From contig JABZJU010000038.1 of assembly GCA_015257635.1 (NCBI GenBank), forward strand, positions 1 through 5,423: 5,423 nt of DNA. Direction: 5' to 3'. The notes under the pieces are model-generated. The model ran no database searches and had not been told where the DNA came from. It saw nothing but the letters and a program-made list of their open reading frames with translations. This DNA is from Nanosynbacter sp. Lineage in GTDB: Bacteria; Patescibacteriota; Saccharimonadia; Saccharimonadales; Saccharimonadaceae. Positions 4,460 through 5,423 of the stretch are shown one piece after another. Each line of letters starts with the position of its first letter. Positions within the stretch are counted from its first letter, which is position 1. The position numbers were made by a program, and so were the translations under genes.

Positions 4460-5423
4460 ATGAATGATGCCAAAGAAGAAGTGCGGGCGCGACTGAACAT
4501 CGAGGATGTGATTGGTGAGTATGTTCAGTTGAAGCGAGCAGGGCGCAATTTGAAGGGTTTAAGTCCGTTTACCGACGAGCGAACTCCGAGCTTTATGGTT
4601 AGTCCAGAAAAGCAGATTTGGCACGATTTTTCTTCTGGAAAAGGTGGCGATATTTTTACATTTGTGATGATGGTGGAAGGAATGGATTTTCGTCAATCAC
4701 TGGAGCATTTGGCTCGAAAGGCGGGCGTTGATCTGACTTTGTTTTCTAATGGCGACGGACGAACGGCCAAGCGTCGCGCCAGGGCTAGGGAAGCACTGAA
4801 ACTGGCTGCCAATTTTTATCAGCAGAATTTGGTGAAAAATTCATTAGCTCTGAATTATGTGGTTAAAAAACGGCGATTAAATCGTCAAACGATTGGTGAT
4901 TTTTTGATTGGCTATGCACCGGAGAATGGCGACGCATTGACTAAAGCATTGGAAAAAAGAGGATTTTCTAGGCAGGAATTGGCGGACGCTGGCTTGTCGA
5001 ATCGGTTTGGTGGCGATTTGTTTCGTGGGCGAATGATGGTGGCGTTGAGTGACGGCAATGGCGAAGTTGTGGGATTTACGGGCAGAATTATTCATGACGA
5101 TCCGCGCGCGCCAAAATATCTAAATACGCCGCAAACGCTGTTATTCGATAAATCGCGATATATTTTTGGTTTGCATCAAGCCAAGGAGGCGATTCGAAAA
5201 AGCGATGTAGCGGTGATTGTTGAGGGCAATCTGGATGTAATTAGCAGTCATCAAGCGGGCGTTAAAAACGTGGTTGCGACTTCTGGAACGGCGATGACGA
5301 CGCAACATTTGAAGTCGCTTAGTCGATTGGCGGGGCGGATTCGCTTGGCGTTTGATGGCGATCGAGCGGGAGTTAACGCGACGGAGCGCGCTATCAACTT
5401 GGCACAGGAAGTCGGTGTGGAGT
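4460..5423 (+). CDS. dnaG: DNA primase DnaG, 3'-truncated by the window; zinc ligands replaced
   Basis: DnaG makes RNA primers for replication at the fork with the replicative helicase. The 321 visible codons cover the N-terminal CHC2-type domain (about 1-95), the RNA-polymerase core (about 110-245) and most of the TOPRIM domain. Diagnostic segments are SPFTDERTPSF (35-45), SSGKGGDIFTF (58-68), FTGRI (206-210), PKYLNTPQT (218-226), VEGNLDV (254-260) and FDGDRAG (298-304). The catalytic acidic residues Glu255, Asp299 and Asp301 are retained. The oddity is the zinc site: the usual Cys-x2-His...Cys-x2-Cys is Ser35-x2-Thr38...Asp56-x2-Ser59 at the same spacing, so no ligand is kept although the surrounding framework is intact. 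The usual EGYMD motif reads EGNLD. The family is typically about 580-640 aa, so roughly half is visible. The ATG is chosen from the TATAAT 6 nt upstream and the normal N-terminal length. It is divergent from the membrane-protein gene. Confidence 0.95.
   Translation, partial: MNDAKEEVRARLNIEDVIGEYVQLKRAGRNLKGLSPFTDERTPSFMVSPEKQIWHDFSSGKGGDIFTFVMMVEGMDFRQSLEHLARKAGVDLTLFSNGDGRTAKRRARAREALKLAANFYQQNLVKNSLALNYVVKKRRLNRQTIGDFLIGYAPENGDALTKALEKRGFSRQELADAGLSNRFGGDLFRGRMMVALSDGNGEVVGFTGRIIHDDPRAPKYLNTPQTLLFDKSRYIFGLHQAKEAIRKSDVAVIVEGNLDVISSHQAGVKNVVATSGTAMTTQHLKSLSRLAGRIRLAFDGDRAGVNATERAINLAQEVGVE

Noticed and set aside
1..5423. CRISPR array, defence system, mobile element or toxin-antitoxin pair
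   Set aside because: No repeat-spacer pattern, transposase, integrase, terminal inverted repeats or tRNA-linked attachment site can be seen; the genes are mainly housekeeping.

Overview
The window looks like chromosomal DNA of a Patescibacteria/CPR bacterium, most likely Candidatus Saccharibacteria (TM7). This is an inference from several traits together: moderate GC, very tight packing, -10 boxes sitting 6-7 nt before start codons with no Shine-Dalgarno sequence, a short helix-rich membrane protein without a recognisable family, and a divergent DnaG. TGA is used as a stop codon (end of orn), which argues against the UGA=Gly code of Gracilibacteria and Absconditabacteria.

Layout: (1) 1-160, minus strand: the N-terminal 53 codons of UMP kinase (pyrH), running off the left edge. 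(2) 161-354: a divergent intergenic region holding the pyrH extended -10 box and, for the plus strand, a sigma70-like promoter, a Shine-Dalgarno sequence and small repeats that could be operators. (3) 355-2901, plus: a large DExH-box helicase of the HrpA/HrpB type. (4) 2921-3463, plus: oligoribonuclease (orn) with its own -10 box just after the helicase stop. (5) 3460-3798, plus: an MmcQ/YjbR-family protein overlapping orn by ATGA. (6) 3795-4406, minus: an unrecognised single-pass membrane protein whose stop codon overlaps the YjbR stop. (7) 4407-4459: a very short divergent promoter region. (8) 4460-5423, plus: DnaG primase, cut off at the right edge inside the TOPRIM domain.

The genes are mostly core nucleic-acid metabolism: UTP/CTP supply (PyrH), RNA remodelling (helicase), final degradation of 2-5 nt RNAs (Orn) and primer synthesis (DnaG). 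The helicase-orn-yjbR run may be partly co-transcribed, since no terminator is visible between them.

Two things stand out. First, DnaG keeps the whole framework of the N-terminal zinc-binding domain, but all four expected zinc ligands are replaced (Ser35, Thr38, Asp56, Ser59), which suggests a zinc-free primase. Second, four of the six genes (pyrH, orn, the membrane gene and dnaG) have a -10 hexamer ending 6-7 nt before ATG and no Shine-Dalgarno sequence. This predicts leaderless mRNAs, while the GTG-started helicase has a clear AAGGAG. I found no CRISPR array, tRNA, rRNA, insertion sequence or convincing intrinsic terminator.
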